The translations under genes and the position numbers were made by a program. Source: Rapana venosa (lineage: Eukaryota > Mollusca > Gastropoda > Neogastropoda > Muricidae). Taken from it: a stretch of DNA of 64,000 bases. The stretch's first letter is position 1. Each line of letters begins with the position of its first letter. The notes under the pieces were generated by a model. It was not told the DNA's origin and ran no database searches. It saw nothing but the letters and a program-made list of their open reading frames with translations. Positions 1 to 11,187 of the stretch are shown here, piece after piece. The DNA lies in contig CM054153.1 in the NCBI GenBank assembly GCA_028751875.1, forward strand, positions 11,139,136 through 11,203,135, written 5' to 3'.

Positions 1-360
1 CAAATTCAAACAACATCGAACGAAAACAACATCAAAGACAACACTGTCACCATCTCTGCCACTACCACCAGCAACAAGCAATAAACAACTTCAGACAACA
101 ATATCAACAATAACAACAACAACGACAACACTACAACTACTACCACCACTAACAACAGCAGCATCCACGACAACAACAGCAACAACAACTTCAAACAACA
201 ACATCAAAAACAACACGATCATCATCTCCACTGCCACCAGTACCACCAGCACCACCAACAAAAGTAACAACAACATCAACAACACGATTGTTACCATTCA
301 TCAACGTTAACACCACCAAAACAACAACAACAAACAACGCCAACAGCCATAGCAAATAAA
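1..360. repeat. AAC/ACC-rich simple-sequence tract
   Basis: The stretch is an imperfect array of AAC, CAA, ACC and ATC triplets with almost no G on this strand. Open frames through it translate to poly-Leu/Val or poly-Asn/Thr and reflect composition only. The array runs off the left edge of the window, so its full length is unknown. No gene is seen here. Confidence 0.85.
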
Positions 361-439
361 TTAAAAGCTCTGAAACAAGGCTGAGGGGGGAGTTCATAAA
401 ATGGGAGTTATTCTTCAGACTCAAATCCTGTGTGTGTGA

Positions 440-480
440 GAGATGATGTTGATCTCTCCCTCTGTGTGTATTTGTTGTAG

Positions 481-574
<94 letters not shown>

Positions 575-662
575 GTGCGCGCGCGCGTGCGCGTGCGTGT
601 GTTTGTGTGTCGGTGTGTTGTGTGTGCGTGCGTGCGTATGTATGTGCGTTTGTGTGTGTATG

Positions 663-745
<83 letters not shown>
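440..745. repeat. Compound TG / GC-TG / TC microsatellite
   Basis: A roughly 90-bp pure TG array (483-573) passes through a GCGC/TGCG-rich mixed segment into a roughly 77-bp pure TC array (667-743). A SINE 3' end follows directly, so the TC array lies against retroposed sequence. Alternating TG/CG runs of this length can adopt Z-DNA; that is established for such sequences and not measured here. Confidence 0.95.
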
Positions 746-746
<1 letters not shown>

Positions 747-870
747 GATTGGGAGACAGATAAGCCCAAGGGGAGATTACCGTAGACCACAGCTTGAAGG
801 AACGGGGACCGGATGTAAAAAAGCACATGCGTGCTTGTTCCAATATCATCGAAATCAAAGAATAGATAAG
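745..870 (+). mobile_element. SINE family S1, 3' fragment
   Basis: The segment contains the 3' signature of the S1 SINE seen in full at 18213-18560: GGGGACCGGATGTAAAAAAG, a GCACATGCGTGCTTGTTCC block and a TAAATAAA-type tail. The tRNA-like head and central domain are missing or degraded. Confidence 0.6.
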
Positions 871-944
871 ATAAATAAAAAGACTTGTCTTTTTCTGTAG
901 AGCCTTTCTTGTTTTGTCCTATTTTGTATCGACATCGATTGGTT

Positions 945-1215
945 TTTCTTCGTCGTCGTCGAACGCTCAGTAACTATTGTCTATCATATCAGCGAAAATG
1001 TTTTACTGGATAAAGAGGGACGAGAACAGACCCAGAAGGCAAAAGATAGACAGACACTAAAGAGGAGACAGCAAGAAAAGGAGCAAGGCAGAAACAAAGA
1101 GAAGGATAGAATAAGGGGGAAATCCTGGCACAGAATTTCCTGAAGGCGGAGATGCTGTTTATACCGACAGGCCCCCGGCATCCCCACGGGGGAATGTGGC
1201 CATGTGTTGTCTGCC
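945..1215 (-). mobile_element. Retroposon family R3 copy with (GAA)n tail
   Basis: Read on the minus strand, this matches the repeat at 21600-21945 (+) and 61296-61735 (+). All three share a GGGGGCCTGTCGGTATAAA-type start, a CTGTGCCAGGA block and a CATATGACAGACAA-like block, and end near a GAA/GAC-rich tail (here CGTCGTCGTCG on the plus strand). The triplet tail suggests retroposition. No ORF is preserved. Which end is the true 5' end is inferred from the tail. Confidence 0.6.
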
Positions 1216-1560
1216 TTGTCTTATTTATCCGTGTCATCCGTACCACCGGCCATAGCTAACTGACCCACTCTTCTAAGGAAGATCGATGGGGGCTTTTTAG
1301 CGTGTTGCACAAGAAAGTCGTGCGTGCGTCAAGTCCCAGCGCCTTGGTGTACAGTTTCGTCTGAATGACTTCGGAAAAATGGAGTGGGAACCAATATTAT
1401 GTACAGGAGAAAATTCAGTTTTCGGTGGTTAGAATAAAATGCATGGTTTTCTTTCTTTAAAGTCCAAATAACTTTGCCTTCGTTTCTGTATGGTTAGTAT
1501 AAAGAATAACTTCCCTAGTGAAAAGATGGGCTTTTTTTAATGAGAATGTCTGTGTAGAAA
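1215..1560. other. Gene-free stretch, nothing recognised
   Basis: Mixed-composition DNA between a retroposon copy and a GA microsatellite. I see no splice-bounded exon, RNA gene or repeat family here. Confidence 0.5.
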
Positions 1561-1564
1561 GAAG

Positions 1565-1573
1565 AAGAGAGAG

Positions 1574-1635
<62 letters not shown>

Positions 1636-1645
1636 AGAGAGAGAA
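1565..1645. repeat. GA microsatellite
   Basis: An almost pure GA array of about 70 bp with a few GGA/GAA interruptions at its edges. Confidence 0.95.
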
Positions 1646-2009
1646 TGACAATATTTTATTATAATAAGCTGTTAAAGCCCATTTACAAGGGGATAGTGGG
1701 AAGGGAAGTGGGCACAAAACACGTATTTTCAGAAATACAGAGGTATCATTTCTACAGCCCAAATGGTCGACATGGCATGGATTCCACGACATGGTGAAGT
1801 GTTTTACATTACGATTCAGATGAATTGGTGCCTAACACTTTCGCCCGTTGCAAATGGGGAAAAGGGGGGGAAGGGTAACAACCACCACGAACATCGTTTT
1901 AAACACCGAGTCTGTGACAGGGCTTCCGTGTCCCTACATTCCGTCTGATCCGGTAACTCGTGTTCTTTGAAAAACCTAACTTACAATATGCCTAACCGTC
2001 CTGTTTTGC

Positions 2010-2212
2010 TCTCTCTCACACACACACACATATGCATGCACACACGCACACACGCGCGAACGCACACATACACGCACGAACACACACACACGCACGCACA
2101 AACACACGCACGCACACACACGCACGCACATACACAACACACACATACACACACGCACGCACAAGAGGGTGCGCATGCACACACACACTCACACACGCAC
2201 ATATACAGGCAA
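2010..2212. repeat. Compound CA/CG microsatellite
   Basis: An interrupted CA array with regular CACGCACG and CACATACA variants. Open frames on both strands (poly His-Thr, poly Cys-Val) are artefacts of the dinucleotide period. It lies directly downstream of the stop codon of the minus-strand open exon at 2225-2752, so it would fall in that gene's 3' UTR or 3' flank. Confidence 0.95.
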
Positions 2213-2224
2213 CCACAGTCACTT

Positions 2225-2752
2225 CTAACCCAGAAAAAATCTGATAGCATCCATCATATCATGTAAAACATCCAGTCCAGCACTAATTCTGTCTTGGATT
2301 CTGTCACGATCGGCAGGTGTCCACAGCTGCAGCTTGGAATAAATGTCTTTTTCCTCCTGAGTCAGTTGCCTGGTGTTCTTTTTTGCAAACCAAAAGTAAT
2401 CAGCAGGGTTGTAAGTGTCATCTGTCCAGATAAACTGAAAAATCATATCTTCACTTTCACAAATGATAGTGTCAGGTATTTCATCAGAGGTATACACATG
2501 AAGAAAGTCGTTGTTTCTAGAAACGTCCCTGAGATTTCTCTGCAGGGATCTGTTTCTCAGCCCACCCACATAGTTCTTTATAGTATCTCCACTGTAGCCT
2601 GCATCCCGAATCTGATCTAGATATTCGTCACAGTCCTCCCCCTCCATCCAAATTTCAGGTACAGGCACCTCAACCAGGTCAATTCCACCTTGTTGTTCAG
2701 CCACTGTGTCAGCTTCCAACACTGACAGCACCTGACGCACGGCGATAATCAT
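2225..2752 (-). CDS. Unassigned open exon, probable 3' coding exon
   Basis: This is an uninterrupted frame of 175 codons from ATG at 2752 to TAG at 2225. The frame stays open upstream to about 2878, but that part is low complexity. Unlike the other frames in this half of the window, the product has ordinary protein composition: acidic and aromatic-rich, with motifs such as EIWMEGEDCDEYLDQIRDAG, IFQFIWTDDTYNPADYFWF and LWTPADRDRIQDRI. I see no signal peptide, membrane segment or repeat. I do not recognise the family. The true start may be a splice acceptor rather than the ATG, since upstream minus-strand sequence continues into GA arrays. Between 2752 and 2880 a neighbouring frame also looks coding-like (ITQFVIQHPTSPNHM), so a frameshift or an exon junction near 2740 is possible. 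No poly(A) signal was seen in the CA-rich sequence below the stop. Confidence 0.45.
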   Translation of the reverse strand: MIIAVRQVLSVLEADTVAEQQGGIDLVEVPVPEIWMEGEDCDEYLDQIRDAGYSGDTIKNYVGGLRNRSLQRNLRDVSRNNDFLHVYTSDEIPDTIICESEDMIFQFIWTDDTYNPADYFWFAKKNTRQLTQEEKDIYSKLQLWTPADRDRIQDRISAGLDVLHDMMDAIRFFLG

Positions 2753-2894
2753 GTGTGGGAAGCAGCGATTGCGAAGGCATGTGGTTTGGAGAGGTGGGGT
2801 GTTGGATAACAAACTGGGTGATGGGGGCCTTGTTGGCCTTAGAGAGAGAAGGGCGAAATTTCGAATGGGAACAAGCATTGGACCTGTTAGCTTC

Positions 2895-2898
2895 CTTG

Positions 2899-2951
<53 letters not shown>

Positions 2952-3190
2952 GAGAGAGAGAGAGAGGAGAGAGGAGAGAGAGAGGAGAGAGAGAGAGAGA
3001 GAGAGATTGAACATAGTTTATAGCCATAAAGTTTGGCAACCCATTATGCATGCCTTACAAAGAACGAATTTGACAGGCCACGATTTTTTACATGGTTACC
3101 ACAACTGAAGGTTTCTTTGTCATCCAGAGAGAGAGAAACTTGAGAGAGAGAAAGAGAGAGGGAGAGAGAGAGAATGAGGGAGAGAGATTT
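2895..3190. repeat. GA microsatellites in two blocks
   Basis: GA arrays occupy about 2901-3006 and 3126-3187. The 115 bp between them (AACATAGTTTATAGCC onward) is unique-looking. The second block abuts the A/T-rich tail of the S1 SINE that starts at 3205, the same tail-to-microsatellite arrangement seen at 11104 and 18565. Confidence 0.9.
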
Positions 3191-3204
3191 TATTTATTTG
3201 TTTA

Positions 3205-3539
3205 TTCTTTCATTTCGAGGATAATGGAATAAGCCCTCATGTGTTTTTTTACGTTCAGTTCCCGTGTGTGTATGCAGTTTTGTTAATTTTGTCATCCTTT
3301 CCCACCGGTACACAATGGCCTACTCCTCCGAAAAGCGGAACGGGTTTTAACGTGTGCGCAAGATGTTATGCGCGCGTTCGCACACGGGACCGCGGTTTAT
3401 AGTCTCATCCGAAGGACTTTTAGGGGGAGTGGAGTCGCCACTGATGTTAACTCCAGAGAAAAAAATCCTCTTGAACGAGATTCGAGCCCGGGTCAGTAGA
3501 TCACGAGCGTATTACTCTAGCCACCAGGCTATCCCGTCC

Positions 3540-3541
<2 letters not shown>
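3205..3541 (-). mobile_element. SINE family S1, near full-length copy
   Basis: On the minus strand it opens with a tRNA-like head (GGGACGGGATAGCCTGGTGG with an A-box-like TAGCCTGGTGG, then a B-box-like GGGCTCGAATC). It continues through the conserved core (GATGAGACTATAAACCGCGG), the GTAGGCCATTGTGTACCGGTG block and CGGGAACTGAACGTAAAAA, ending in an AATAAATAAA tail against a GA array. The same modules in the same order are found at 18213-18560. Pol III promoter boxes and the modular layout define tRNA-derived SINEs. The head is too diverged and too unlike a cloverleaf to call a tRNA gene. Confidence 0.8.
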
Positions 3542-3582
<41 letters not shown>

Positions 3583-3665
3583 CATGGTAACATTCTATTT
3601 CGAGGATAATAGATTAGCACTCTTGTGCTTTATATATATATACCAGTCCCCGCCCATATCTCACG
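3541..3665 (-). repeat. GA array followed by a second S1 SINE 3' fragment
   Basis: A 40-bp GA array (3542-3581) is followed by the minus-strand 3' end of another S1 SINE (TTCGAGGATAATAG, TTGTGCTTTATATATA, CCAGTCCCCG). Two SINE ends and the GA array sit head to tail, as if one SINE landed in the tail of the other. Confidence 0.6.
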
Positions 3666-4025
3666 ATAAAGGACCGCACTCTGGGAAGATGTACTCCTGA
3701 AAAGTCCACTGGTCCGTACATGTCCCTAAGGGGTTGCCGACCAAGCCGATGATTCATCAGGAAAATGCGCGGCAAAGTACAGCTGTGCCAAACAAGTACA
3801 GAACAAACCCATCATCGGTGGGGAAACTAACATAGAAATATAAAGCTGATGCTATTAGAATTACTGCGTGCGAGGAGTAAACACGAGTCTGACCGCGTTA
3901 GAAAAGCTGGCTAAATATATCTTGCTGGGACATACTTTTTCACCTAATGTCATTACAGGCGGGATAACATTTTTTTTTACAAATTTACTTCCTCTTCGGC
4001 TGTTTCATTTCGTGAAGCACATACT
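3665..4025. other. Gene-free stretch, nothing recognised
   Basis: Unique-looking DNA with no supported exon. One open frame crosses it only because it runs into the GA/GACA arrays that follow. Confidence 0.4.
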
Positions 4026-4028
4026 GTG

Positions 4029-4029
<1 letters not shown>

Positions 4030-4074
<45 letters not shown>

Positions 4075-4082
4075 GGAGAAGA

Positions 4083-4181
<99 letters not shown>
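4030..4181. repeat. GA / GACA / GATA compound microsatellite
   Basis: A GA array is followed by a roughly 100-bp GACA tetranucleotide array with an internal GATA block (about 4140-4156). Poly-Ser/Val/Cys-Leu frames across it are artefacts. Confidence 0.95.
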
Positions 4182-4187
4182 TTTTGT

Positions 4188-4605
4188 TCCTCGGCTAAAC
4201 CTCCGAGGTTCACCAATAGTGAGATTTTGCGTGCGCGACCGTTTAATCATCATTAGGGTAGCCGCACTCCGTTTTCAGGCGTAATATTTAAACACGACAC
4301 CAGTGTACATGCAAGTTCTTGTACGTTTTGCCATCGGTTCCCACCGACACAAATGGCCTACTCTTCCAAAAGACAGGTGTTATTGTGTGTGTGTGTGTGG
4401 TGTGTGTGCGTTGGTTGTGTCACGGGTCTGGGTGTGTTGTTATTCATCGATATGTGTGGGTGGTGTGGCACTGGGCGTTTAACGACTCTTTAAGCGAAAA
4501 AATCCCCCTCAAACGGGCGTCTCGGTGTTAGCTGGAACCTAGACCGTCAGACCACGAGCACGAAGGTCTAACCACGCAGGCTATCCCGTGCCGCACACAG
4601 GGGAA
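4188..4605 (-). mobile_element. Composite SINE relic (families S2 and S1)
   Basis: Bases 4188-4315 carry the S2 signature shared with 31450, 48712, 60640 and 62425 (CGAGGTTCACCAATAGTGAG, GCGACCGTTTAATCATCATT, GGTAGCCGCA). Bases 4315-4605 carry S1 modules on the minus strand (CCCACCGACACAAATGGCC, AACGACTCTTTAAGCG, GGCTATCCCGTGCC). A TG array (4384-4410) interrupts the S1 part. The two families are joined without a spacer, so this is either an insertion of one in the other or a genuine chimeric SINE. Confidence 0.55.
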
Positions 4606-4874
4606 CTAACTAACTCAAGGTTCTGACTCCCAGGTGTCATAGACAATCCAGAGTTCAGCGTGGTCTGGTCTGGCATTACAGACGGCTGATTGTGGCCCGG
4701 TGATCGACAATAATGTGTTAACCCCATAGCAGCGAGGACATAGTCTCAGAATCGTTTGCGCCGCAGTCAGAAACGGGTGTCTTGGTTCCTGCTTGTGTTT
4801 AGAGACACAAAAGTATTGTCCAGTCTCGAGGGAGTTAGGATAAGGCTGTCAAAGGATGTAGGAAAGTGGTGGTG

Positions 4875-4884
4875 GCTGTTGTTG

Positions 4885-4944
<60 letters not shown>

Positions 4945-4946
4945 AT
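4875..4946. repeat. CTG/TTG trinucleotide array
   Basis: About 20 tandem CTG units with a short TTG lead-in. It could be read as poly-Leu, poly-Ala or poly-Cys. No exon boundaries or protein-like flanks support translation. Confidence 0.95.
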
Positions 4947-5235
4947 TGGAGACTTTATAGGAAAAACTATGAGAATATTGAAACGAACGTGTCACTTCTC
5001 TCATTTTACTTTTCCACCTTTGCAAAGTGCCTTATCTTGCTGTGCGTGTTTCCTGAGAGTTTGGTTTTTTGTTTGTTGGTTGGTTTGTTGGTGATGGTTT
5101 TTGTTTTCTTTGGGGGGGTTAGGGGGGGTAAAGATTTTTTTGTTCAGTTTCTCAAGTGATCTGTTGTAGCAACCAGTAAATTACATATACTATTATGCAA
5201 GAAATGAACCTAATAGACTCTTCACCAATTCCGAG

Positions 5236-5510
5236 CGTGTGTGCGTGCGTGCGTGCGTGTGTGTGGTGTCTGTGTCTGTGTCTGTGTGTAAGTCTGTGTA
5301 GGGGGATACCCTGTGTGTGTCTGCGTATGTGGATGGGTAGGCTGGGGTTTCATACACCTGTGTGTGTATGTACGTGTGTGTGTGTGTGTGTGTCTGTCTG
5401 TCTGTCTTTCTGTCTATCTGCCTGCCAGCCTGTCTGTGTCTGTGTCTGTTTGTCTCAGTGTGTTTGTTCGAGGATGTTGTGGAGGAGGGTTTGAAAAGAC
5501 AAAAACATGT

Positions 5511-5589
<79 letters not shown>

Positions 5590-5628
5590 CACACACACAC
5601 ACACAAATATATAATAATAAAAGTTTGA

Positions 5629-5689
<61 letters not shown>

Positions 5690-5692
5690 CGC
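5236..5692. repeat. TG/TCTG and twin CA microsatellites
   Basis: A TG/CTGT-rich segment (5236-5460) is followed by two CA arrays (5509-5604 and 5634-5688) separated by a 28-bp TATAATAATAAAAG spacer. The long open frames here are dinucleotide artefacts. Confidence 0.95.
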
Positions 5693-5795
5693 ATGTTAAA
5701 TCAAGTACCAGGACTGTGTATGCATAGCCACATGACGGATGAACAGATGGAGGACAAGCAGACAGACAGACAGGCGGCAAAACAAAATAAAACAT

Positions 5796-5853
5796 ATATA
5801 TATATATATAAGAGAGAGATGAGATGAGAGGAGAGAGAGAGAAAGAGAGAGAG

Positions 5854-5884
<31 letters not shown>

Positions 5885-5890
5885 AACAGA
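5796..5890. repeat. TA plus GA microsatellite
   Basis: A short TA run (5796-5809) leads into an interrupted GA array. A 12-bp C run lies further on at about 6172-6184. Confidence 0.9.
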
Positions 5891-6474
5891 CAGCCAAATG
5901 CCAGGTAGATGAGTAAGAGAGACCAGACAGCCAAACAGACCAGGGTAGATGAGTAAACAGTTGAAAAGACGGCGCCCTTCTCCAGATGCAATCACCGTCT
6001 AATGGAACCCCCAAAAGACGTCCCTGATGAAAGAATAACAGAAAGAGGGAGAGAAGACAAGAGGAGACACCGACTTTGACGTCATCAAAAGATATCCATG
6101 ACAACCCTGGGAACAGTCGCATTCATCTTTGCTGTCACGCAGACGTCCCCCCTCTCCATCCCCTCCCTCTACCCCCCCCCCCCCCTCCCTCAACTCCCCA
6201 ACATCACTACCACTACCTCCCTCCGTCTCTCTCGTGTTTTCTTTCTTAACATGATTAAAGTTTAAAAACTTCAAGGTCAGGTTATACCTAAGATTTGATT
6301 AGTTTCGTTGCACGTACTTCTAAGCGCATCTTGCCCTTTTGAGTTTGTGTAGTTTCTGAAAAGGTTAAAACTTTGTTTTCGTTGTGTAACGCAGCATTTG
6401 AAAGCCTGCCATTGATCTTGAGATTTTTTGTGCTGTTGTTGTCGGTCGGTTGGTTGGTTCTCTTGGTTGTTTGT

Positions 6475-6477
<3 letters not shown>

Positions 6478-6519
<42 letters not shown>

Positions 6520-6560
6520 GGGTTTGGGCGTGGTGGGCGCGTGCGCGAGTGTGTGTGTTT
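6478..6560. repeat. TG microsatellite
   Basis: A TG array of about 33 bp followed by GTG/GCG-rich sequence. Confidence 0.9.
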
Positions 6561-6669
6561 TGAAACTTTACTGGAAGTGGGTTCGTTGTATTTGTTATTT
6601 ATGTGTAACCCATTAAGGCAGAGATTGTGATCCACATCTGAAGGATGTTTTTTTGTGCTCGTGCTGTGT

Positions 6670-6758
<89 letters not shown>

Positions 6759-6847
6759 GCTAAGATAATGAGCTATGGCACGCATATGCACACTTCTTGT
6801 CAGAAAAATCATTCCAATGATTATTTTATGAGCACTAGAAATGTTTA

Positions 6848-6906
<59 letters not shown>

Positions 6907-6968
6907 AAAACCATAAACGCGCGCGCGCACACACACACGCGCGCACGTACGCACGCACACACACACAG
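6670..6968. repeat. Two CT arrays and a CG/CA block
   Basis: CT arrays lie at about 6671-6757 and 6851-6903, followed by a GCGC/CACA alternating block (6917-6966). The segment between the CT arrays (6758-6850) is unique-looking. Confidence 0.9.
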
Positions 6969-7369
6969 AGCTCTGGTCACAGTGTCAACTTTCAGGTCAG
7001 TGTGATCACTGTGGAACATGGCCAGCCCGTGTGCAGTGAACACCAAACCAGTTGCTGCCCCTTGCAAACAAAGACACGTTGTACTATTTTGGGAAACGTG
7101 CGTTATGCAAGAGCCACTGTTTCTTGGAGAAATGACACAGGTTTTATACAAGGATTTTAAAATAATATTTCAAGACTTTGTAAATTTGCTTTGTTTTGTT
7201 TTAAATGTATACCCCTGATGTGTTTGTCCAGATTTCTTTGCTTGAAGTATTTCAGGGGCGAGAAGATCACTGCATTTTGACTTTGCCCGTGTGTTTTAAG
7301 ATCTGCAATGACAGGCAAGGCAATCAGCTGTGCACTGCAATCATGTTTTGCATATTTGCTTGGCCATCC

Positions 7370-7550
7370 TTCATTCTTCTCCTGCTCTTCCTTCTCCTCC
7401 TCCTTCGTTTTCTTCTTGTTCTTTCTTCTTCCTTCTTCCTTCTTCTTTTCCATCCTCTTCTTTCTCTTTCTTCTTTTCCGTCTTCTTCTACTACTTCTTC
7501 TTCTTCATTTTCTTCCTCTTTCTTTCTTTCTTCTTATTCTTCATCTCCGT
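7370..7550. repeat. Polypyrimidine CTT/CCT tract
   Basis: Roughly 180 bp almost wholly of C and T on the plus strand in TTC/TTCC runs. Homopurine-homopyrimidine tracts of this type can form triplexes. The Ser/Phe-rich frames are compositional. Confidence 0.85.
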
Positions 7551-7749
7551 TCGCAAGTCATGCTAACTTGCATGGCCTTTTTTTTATAGTTAATGCGTGG
7601 TGCCTGCTTTTCTCCTGCACTTGTAACTCTGCAGGAGGTCTGCCCTTGGCTTCAGCCGACACATCCGACTTCAGGGCAGCTCATTAGAATGATAGGGTTT
7701 TTTTCAAATTTACTTGATAGAAGACAGGAGAATGGGCTGGATAGATAGA

Positions 7750-7764
7750 AAATAAGAGAGAGAG

Positions 7765-7801
<37 letters not shown>

Positions 7802-7808
7802 GAGAGAG
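7750..7808. repeat. GA microsatellite
   Basis: A GA array with GGA interruptions. The next kilobase (7810-8350) shows no supported gene. Confidence 0.9.
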
Positions 7809-8357
7809 CTCGACTCTGAACATTTTATTTGTACTTCGGCCTTGGGCCACAATACAAGGAGAGAGAGGCCGAGGGGGTATATTGAGGAATGAAAAGGCAG
7901 AAACACATGGAGTAATAGAAAAAAGGAAATTTCTAGCACATAAACCCTTCCTGCCACGAAAGTTACACCATAGACAAGAACACTCTGACCCCAGTGATTG
8001 AGACCTCAAGTCACATGACAGTAGCTTCACTCGTGCAAATGACTGTATGGGCAGCCGCAGTGAACAACAACAGCGACAAAAACTGTCCTCCACACAGCCT
8101 TCCAGTCACTACCATGAAAACAAAAACCTCACCCTAGAAATCAGGCAGATTGATTGCCAAAAAGCAAGAACAGTAAAAGACACCAACCCTTGTCAATCTG
8201 TCTGTCTGCCTCACTTGTCTGTCAGATTAATAGATGGCTCCTTCCTCAGTCTGTCTCAGAAGACGTATGACTGTCACGAAGTGTTTGGAGAAATAATGGT
8301 CCGTCTTCATTTTTTGATGCAGTTTGTTGAACTCAATGCAGAGGAATAAAGATATTA

Positions 8358-8450
8358 TGATAGACAGACAGACAGACAAACAGATATGCAGACAGGCAGA
8401 TATGCAGACAGACAGGTAGGCAGGCATGCAAGCAGGCAAGCAGAGAGACA
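8358..8450. repeat. GACA/GGCA degenerate tetranucleotide array
   Basis: Repeated GACA, GGCA and ATGCAGACAG units form an imperfect array, probably an older relative of the GACA array at 4081. Confidence 0.8.
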
Positions 8451-8699
8451 GAACATCGTGTCTTGATTTGGCATACAGTCGATCAACTGTGTGGGTATGG
8501 GACGACACACAGTGTGAAATGTGTCAGCACATGTCGACTGGCTGTGGAGCTCCGTTCATCTTGGATACAACGAATTATTGAGGAATACATTTTCTACATC
8601 ATCTCTTTCTCTTTTTTTTTTTTACTGCCACGGCTTGGCATTAAAAGTAATGGTTGTGGGTGGGTTGGGAGGGGGGAGGATAAAATCTTATCTCTGTTT

Positions 8700-8715
8700 C
8701 TCTGTCTTTGTGTGT

Positions 8716-8756
<41 letters not shown>

Positions 8757-8787
8757 GTATGTGTGTGTGTCTGTCTCTCTTTGTCTC

Positions 8788-8833
<46 letters not shown>

Positions 8834-9003
8834 CCTGGATTAATTGCTATCACTGGATCTTTTATCCATCCTTTGACCTCAATTATGACACAAAAAAGAA
8901 AGCGAGAAAGAAAGAAAGAGCGAAGGAAGAAAATAAATCGTGCAATCTGCTTAATTCATGGCCTCATTTCCTCTTTCATTCTCTTGGAAGATTTTTTGTC
9001 CTC

Positions 9004-9044
<41 letters not shown>

Positions 9045-9045
9045 G
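8700..9045. repeat. TG/TC arrays around a unique spacer
   Basis: TC arrays at 8719-8752 and 8776-8830, with TG between them, and again at 9001-9042. The spacer 8833-8999 includes an AAAGAAAGAAAG run. Confidence 0.9.
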
Positions 9046-9745
9046 TTTTTTGTTTTTCGCTTTGTGGAAACGAGATAGTCTTAATGTCGTCTGTGATCTC
9101 ATTGAAATTGACTTCTGTGCCCAGGCCAAAAGCTGGGTCAGTTATTGATGTCAGCTAATTGCCAAGGCCCTACACTATTTTAATGTTGTTCTGTTGTCAA
9201 ATGCTATATTGAGATTGCCTTCAACCATGACAACCTCTTAACATAACAACCTGCACTCTCCTGGAAAAGAGGGGAAAAAATCCTCCGAAGTCGGAATATG
9301 GCTGTCTGTATGGCGAGGTACTCAAAAACAGTCCTACACGCAAACTTCTGGTTCAATGTGCAATTTCAATCTCGAAGTGATTCCTAGGTGGGATGATGAG
9401 TGAGTCAGAGTGCACATTCTGGGTGACCCCCAGAGTGTTAAGCTGGGGAACGCACAACAACAACCTGACTCCTCCCTGAACTCCTAGAAGAGTCATTGGA
9501 ACACTGCACGGATTTTTTTTTTCTGGCAGCGTGTTTTAGGCGAATTGAACCTGGGGGAGTCCGTCTCTCTCTCTCAAAGGATGCATGCTGGGTATGCTTT
9601 CTCTGGTTTGAAAGGTGGATTGGGGTTGTTCATATTGTGCGAGATGTTCTGCATGCGTTGACATTTGAAACTTTGAAACGCCCAAAGGACTTTTAGGGGA
9701 GTGGATCAGTAAACATTCTTTCATGCATACACCTCGGTAAAGAAA
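9045..9745. other. Gene-free stretch, nothing firmly recognised
   Basis: Unique-looking DNA. Bases 9680-9705 (CGCCCAAAGGACTTTTAGGG) resemble the S1 SINE junction AAAAGTCCTTCGGATGAG read on the other strand, so a decayed S1 fragment may be present. Confidence 0.4.
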
Positions 9746-9754
9746 AAGAAAAGG

Positions 9755-10028
9755 TAAAGCTATCCCATAACCTCTGTGGTGGTAGGGGAGTGAGGCGTCA
9801 GAGACCTCACTTCTCTAGGGCCAGCATATTGAGGGCGGCACCCATCTCCTCTCCCTCGCTGCTTTACCTTCCCTGACCCTAAAGAGGCATGTACCCATTT
9901 ACAGCTGGGTGAACTGGGGGACTGTACTGAAGCCAAGGCGCGCAAACGGTTACCCATCCAAGGGGTGACCACGCTCGATGCTGCTGGGGGAAAGCGAGTG
10001 CTCTGACCACTGAGCTATTCCGTCCCTA
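9755..10028 (-). mobile_element. tRNA-headed SINE family S4
   Basis: On the minus strand the element opens GGACGGAATAGCTCAGTGGT, a clear tRNA-like start with an A box (TAGCTCAGTGG). It then has CTTGGATGGGTAACC, resembling the internal 5S/tRNA-type box of invertebrate SINEs, followed by CAGCTGTAAATGGGTACATG. The other end (CATAACCTCTGTGGTGG on the plus strand) is less clear. A second tRNA-like stretch with a B box (GATTCGAGTCTCC) follows at 10030-10100, also minus. Confidence 0.65.
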
Positions 10029-10334
10029 TACCTCGGTGGAGACTCGAATCCGTGACCTTAGCTACAAATACATCACGATTTCGACATTTTAACCTCTATG
10101 CTATTTCCTTCTTCTAAGGAATGTCACAACCTTTGTGTGGTCTGGGATGTCTGTGGTAGCTTTGATGATTGCTGTCCTGATCTCTGTCAGTAAGGGGGTT
10201 TTTGGGGGTTCGTTTTCCTCCTGTTGTTTTGGTGTTATTTAAAGGCCTTATCGGTGGTTGTCATTTTTGGTAGTAGGTGTGTTTTGTTTTAACTTTCTGA
10301 CACAATGAATAGAATGATTTTTTCATGGTTACGT

Positions 10335-10356
10335 GTGTGTTACGTGTGTGTGTGTG

Positions 10357-10396
<40 letters not shown>
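10335..10396. repeat. TG microsatellite
   Basis: A TG array with one TGTGTTGTG interruption, ending in TTTTGTCTG. Confidence 0.9.
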
Positions 10397-10397
<1 letters not shown>

Positions 10398-10799
10398 GTC
10401 TGTCAGCAGTCGGGTTCATCTTCCAATGTTGGAGGAATAAAGAATGTTGTTTTTCTGAAAAAGTTCTGGAGTTTTGATGTGTCTGCAATTTTTATTTTGT
10501 TTGGGCTTTTTTTTTCTTATTCTTATTTTCCAAAACACTAAAAACTACGCGCGTCTCACATCCATTACGTTAATTACGTGGTAGGCTGTTTTTTGCTTTG
10601 TCTTGTCTTGTGTCTGTGCTGTCTTTGGTCCTGTAACTTTGAAGTCTTAAAACTTACACAGTAATTGTAGCGTCTCTTTCTGTAGCGTTAACCTTTTTCA
10701 CTTCGTTCATTTCTTGGAGGATGTAAACCTTGCCTTTGGCATTTCCTTCTTAGTGGTCATGTGTGTGCTTATATTTTTCACTGAGTTTTACACCCGTAG

Positions 10800-10850
10800 C
10801 CACACACACACACGCATGCACACTTACTCACTCACTCACACGCGCGCGTG

Positions 10851-10894
<44 letters not shown>
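10800..10894. repeat. CA/CG microsatellite
   Basis: A CA array with a CGCGCGTGCGCGCG core. It ends exactly where a 5'-truncated S1 SINE begins (CTTCGGATGAGAC). Confidence 0.9.
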
Positions 10895-10895
<1 letters not shown>

Positions 10896-11097
10896 CGGAT
10901 GAGACTATAAACCGCGGTCGTGCGAACGCACGCAGAACATCTTGCGCACACGTTAAAACCTACTCCGGTTTTCGTAAGAGTAGGCCATTGTGTGCCGGTG
11001 AGAACGAATGACAAAATTTACAAAGCCGCACACACACAGGGACTGGACGTTTAAAAAATAGCACTATTATCCTCAAATTAAAAGATTTTTTTTTAAT

Positions 11098-11187
<90 letters not shown>

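Noticed and set aside
443..900. Several open frames of about 100-210 codons across TG/TC arrays
   Set aside because: They consist of alternating Cys-Val, Ser-Leu, His-Thr or Arg-Glu produced by dinucleotide repeats without stops; there are no splice or start signals and no real protein flanks.
4756..5159. Frames with poly-Leu or poly-Ala from the CTG array
   Set aside because: All three frames stay open only because of the triplet repeat. Flanking residues are not protein-like and no exon borders fit.
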